Source: Metopolophium dirhodum
Taxonomy: Eukaryota > Arthropoda > Insecta > Hemiptera > Aphididae
DNA: 64,000 bases
Assembly (NCBI RefSeq): GCF_019925205.1
Contig: NC_083564.1
Coordinates: forward strand, 30,852,447-30,916,446
Reading direction: 5' to 3'
This document shows positions 60,980-64,000 of this stretch, in pieces. Position 1 is the stretch's first letter; each line of letters opens with the position of its first letter. The position numbers were made by a program, and so were the translations under genes. The notes under the pieces are model-generated. The model searched no databases and had not been told where the DNA came from. It saw only the letters and a list, made by a program, of their open reading frames with translations.

Positions 60980-61110
60980 ACAAAACTTACGTAATTATTT
61001 ATTCTTCCGGCGAAACGCGTTCCCTTTGAGTGTATAATAGTGTCTAGTGTCAGAGCTGTGCGTCTCCGCCAAGCAAAATGCAGCTCGCGTCTTCATATCT
61101 CCGATCCAAA
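60980..61110 (-). repeat. Dispersed exon-like module, copy 3 (diverged)
   Basis: On the minus strand: ATGAAGACGCGAGCTGC, then ACGCGTTTCGCCGGAAGAAT and TTAC|GTAAGTTTTG. Only the segment up to the donor-like site matches the other copies; the downstream intron-like part differs. Confidence 0.4.
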
Positions 61111-63390
61111 AGTTCAGTCTGGAAGTATTGAGATTAATGACATTTATAAAAATAAGTACCTAGCTTAATAACCAGAATGGAACGAAATATGTGAGTACGT
61201 ATTGGAATCGCTGTTCGTCTCAAACGATTGCCATTTGCCATAGATTATTTATAATTATAACCTAACCGTCCCAATCATAGAAAATATATATATATGGTCC
61301 TAACCGATGGATGATGGATATTTTTACATTATCTTCAAAAAAACATTTATTTGTTTCTACTAGACGCAAATGCGGTAAATTGAATTCAAATTTATAATAT
61401 AGATAACGGTTTTTTTACTTGGTAACCATTTATTTATTACTTGGTTTATAAACAAATTCTAATTGATATAAAATAGTAATTATATAAAAATAGTTTTATT
61501 GATCCCAATATTTAAAAATAATGTTTCAAATAAAATAATAAAAAAAAATTAAGAAATACCTATTAATTAATATGTATTACCTAAATAACAAAATAACTAA
61601 ATAAATTCCTGTTTTTTTTTTAAACATTTTCACGTCCCCCCCCCCCCCCCCCCTTACGAAATGGTGTCACTACTCCTTAGAGTGGTGCGCCCCTTAGGTA
61701 AAGAGCCCTTGAAATAGTGCATGTTAAAAAATCAGCCATATCCTCCCCCCCACCCCTTGACAAAATCATTTGACTCATTTAGCTACTTTATGAATTAAGA
61801 ACGATACCATCAATAATATTATATTTTTTATTGTATACACTTATCGATTGGTATATACAAAATAACGTTAAGTTATAAATAGGACGTGGATTTAAATGCA
61901 TTAAAAATAAGAAAAATGCCTTAAAAATACGATTTAATGCACTTAATATACAAAGCTTAATAAAATGGCCAGAAAAATTAAAAGTCCAATTTAAACGAAT
62001 ATAAAATAGAATTTAGATAAGTGTATAGGTAGTGTATTCGTTATATTTTGAGTTTCATTATGGCACATCAGTCGATCAGATGCTATTTAATATTTTAAAA
62101 TAAAAAAATTCGACAGTAATTCCATATTGGCAAGTGTTGTTTTCTATAACTGAAGACTGAAGTTATAGTATCGAACATAATGGGTACGTAAAAAAATAGA
62201 AATATAAGAAAAAAAATTACCTTTATTTAATTGTATTTAATTTTTTTCTAATAAGTTTTTTTAAAATTGACTTTATCCCATATAAATGTTCTAATTTCAT
62301 TTTTCAATTCATTGATAATATATGAAACGAATTCCTTGCTTGGAAAGCAATGTTTTAGAAAATTCAGAAAATGCAGTTTATATTTAAATATTATAAATAA
62401 TAATTTCTGATACATTGATGTGGAAGAGTGAGGGGGGTGGACAATCAACCGAACCGAAATCTAACATCTTAAACACTTAATATAAACAATTTTGCACACA
62501 CGCGTCATGGTATGAAAATAAAAAAATATTTATAATTCATATTTATACCAATTTTCTACCGAAAAAATTAATAACTTTAATCTCAATATTATTTATTAGT
62601 TAACGATATCTTTGTTCAGAATCGTTTTTCGTTTGTTCGTTTTGTATTTTAATAATTTATACGTGGATATATTATTATTACTAATAATTATAGTAGTTGT
62701 GTTTGTTTTATTTCATTAATTTATTTAGTACTATACCAATAAATTATAAATTAATTAATAATTTTTAAAACATTGTGTTCAAAAAAATAAAAAAAAAATG
62801 TGATTTTAATTAGAGTCTTGTAATGTACCTACCTATATGTAAAAAATAAATAAATATAATAATAAATGTTGAACTTTTAGGGACATAATAGGTAACACAT
62901 TCGTGTATGTAGTATTACACTATTTATATAGGTATATTTATATACCTATACGAGTATATGAGTAGGTATATTATTCATAAGTGCGCACACGTCAGGATAG
63001 GCAGTTGACCATTCCGTGGATATACTTTTATGTGTACATCCCTAATCCCTATGATATAGAATATAGATATTAGGTGAACAATAGAAGTTAAGTATGTGAC
63101 ACTAAATTAATAGTTACCTATAACTTATAACGTTGTATTTGGAAAAAAAAATACCAGTTATTAATTAAAATTGTATCTTATGACTATTATCAGTTATAAG
63201 TCATAACATATATTTCTATAAATTAAACCAAAATATTCATATATTTATATTAAGTACCCTGTATAGGTATGCACCTATTAATTATAATTATTCTACAAAC
63301 AGGGACTGGAAAAACGACGACGGCGTTTATATCTCGCGTATTTTATACATTTCTAGTCCGGAACTAAAATATGTGCCTACCACACTTGGA
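61111..63390. other. Intergenic DNA with a long C-run, no gene
   Basis: A run of 18-19 C sits at ~61636-61654. ATTCAGAATCGTTTTTCGT-like sequence at ~62617-62636 recalls the GATTCTGAGCG part of the 35-38 kb repeats. No coding frame of interest. Confidence 0.35.
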
Positions 63391-63530
63391 TAGCACATTT
63401 TTCGTGACATTAAATATTTGTTTTAAGTCTTAAAAGTAAATTTAAGCCCCAAAAGAATATAAAAACAAACTTACTTTAATTATCGACTCCTTCGGCGGAA
63501 TCCGTGACGTGTGTGAACTGCGACGCCCAT
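63391..63530 (-). repeat. Dispersed exon-like module, copy 4
   Basis: On the minus strand: GGATTCCGCCGAAGGAGTCG, then AAA|GTAAGTTTG (donor at ~63477), TTTTATATTCTTTTGGGGCT, and ACTTAAAACAAATATTTAATG. The downstream part matches copies 1 and 2; the upstream part is different. Confidence 0.5.
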
Positions 63531-64000
63531 GAGGAAACGCTCCAGAATACAGCCAGAACTTAGAATATTGTGATTTATGAAAAATAAAATTATACGAAAC
63601 GCAGTATGTTTTTTGCTCATATCTTCTTTGCTTATTGAAATTTTAGAATTTTTAATCGACTGTGTCTTCTGCAACGACTTTGAGATTTGCCATAGATTAA
63701 ATAAATAAATGATAGATATTATACTAGGTACGTCAATATGAAGAATCCACGGATATAATATAATGCAACTTTTTATATCAAAGAGTTCTGTGTTAAGGGC
63801 CGATTATTTGTTCATTGAAATTTGATATGACAATAAACCAAAATAGTTTATAATTTTGAATTTGAATTATAATAATATGATATAGGTATTATTTAAATTA
63901 TTATTTTCGTTTATCAATTTAATTATTGATTAAGGTGGTGAATAGATATCAGAAGCACAAGAATATTCTTATAAGAGCATATTGTATTTTAAGAATTATT
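63531..64000. other. AT-rich DNA to the window edge, nothing recognised
   Basis: A 64-codon minus frame across 63480-63674 has no recognisable features beyond continuing upstream of the exon-like module copy 4. Confidence 0.35.

Overview
The window looks like nuclear DNA from an aphid (Hemiptera, Aphididae). It is very AT-rich, with spliceosomal introns (many only 60-150 bp), animal gene families, and repeat families I associate with aphid genomes (short TACCTA/TAGGTA-rich tracts, a long family containing GTGTTAAATTTGAATTCAATG, many hAT-type MITEs). The species assignment is inference from memory.

Left third (1-22.4 kb), gene-rich. In order: a Helitron-like repeat; one isolated exon matching pyridoxamine 5'-phosphate oxidase (minus); an intronless HAD phosphatase of the phosphoglycolate phosphatase/PDXP type (minus); a five-exon NUDT14-like UDP-sugar pyrophosphatase (plus); an eight-exon Beclin-1/Atg6 gene (minus), tail to tail with NUDT14 with 125 bp between stops; and a 15-exon ADGRA-type adhesion GPCR (plus), head to head with Beclin-1. 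I assembled exon structures by hand from splice sites and reading phase. All joins keep frame. They are ordinary housekeeping or signalling genes with no operon logic.

Middle (22.4-38.6 kb), repeat-rich. There are two hAT-type elements with perfect 8-bp target duplications, a tandem satellite interrupted by one of them, and a three-level transposon nest. In the nest, a dispersed exon-like repeat carries a mariner-type element with roughly 0.37-kb terminal inverted repeats and a DD41D transposase. That transposase is itself split by a third element flanked by the 8-bp duplication AGAATTTC.

Right-centre (38.6-56.6 kb). This is the most striking structure: two arms of about 8.7 kb in inverted orientation around a 0.64-kb spacer, an ~18-kb palindrome. 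The right arm carries an intact three-exon gene for a 132-residue secreted protein with a C-terminal six-cysteine motif. The left arm carries the same gene, frameshifted and with a damaged cysteine region. A third, partial copy of arm sequence abuts the right end of the palindrome.

Right end (56.6-64 kb). This holds satellite copies, foldback elements, a decayed LINE fragment, and three more copies of the dispersed exon-like module. I see no other recognisable gene there.
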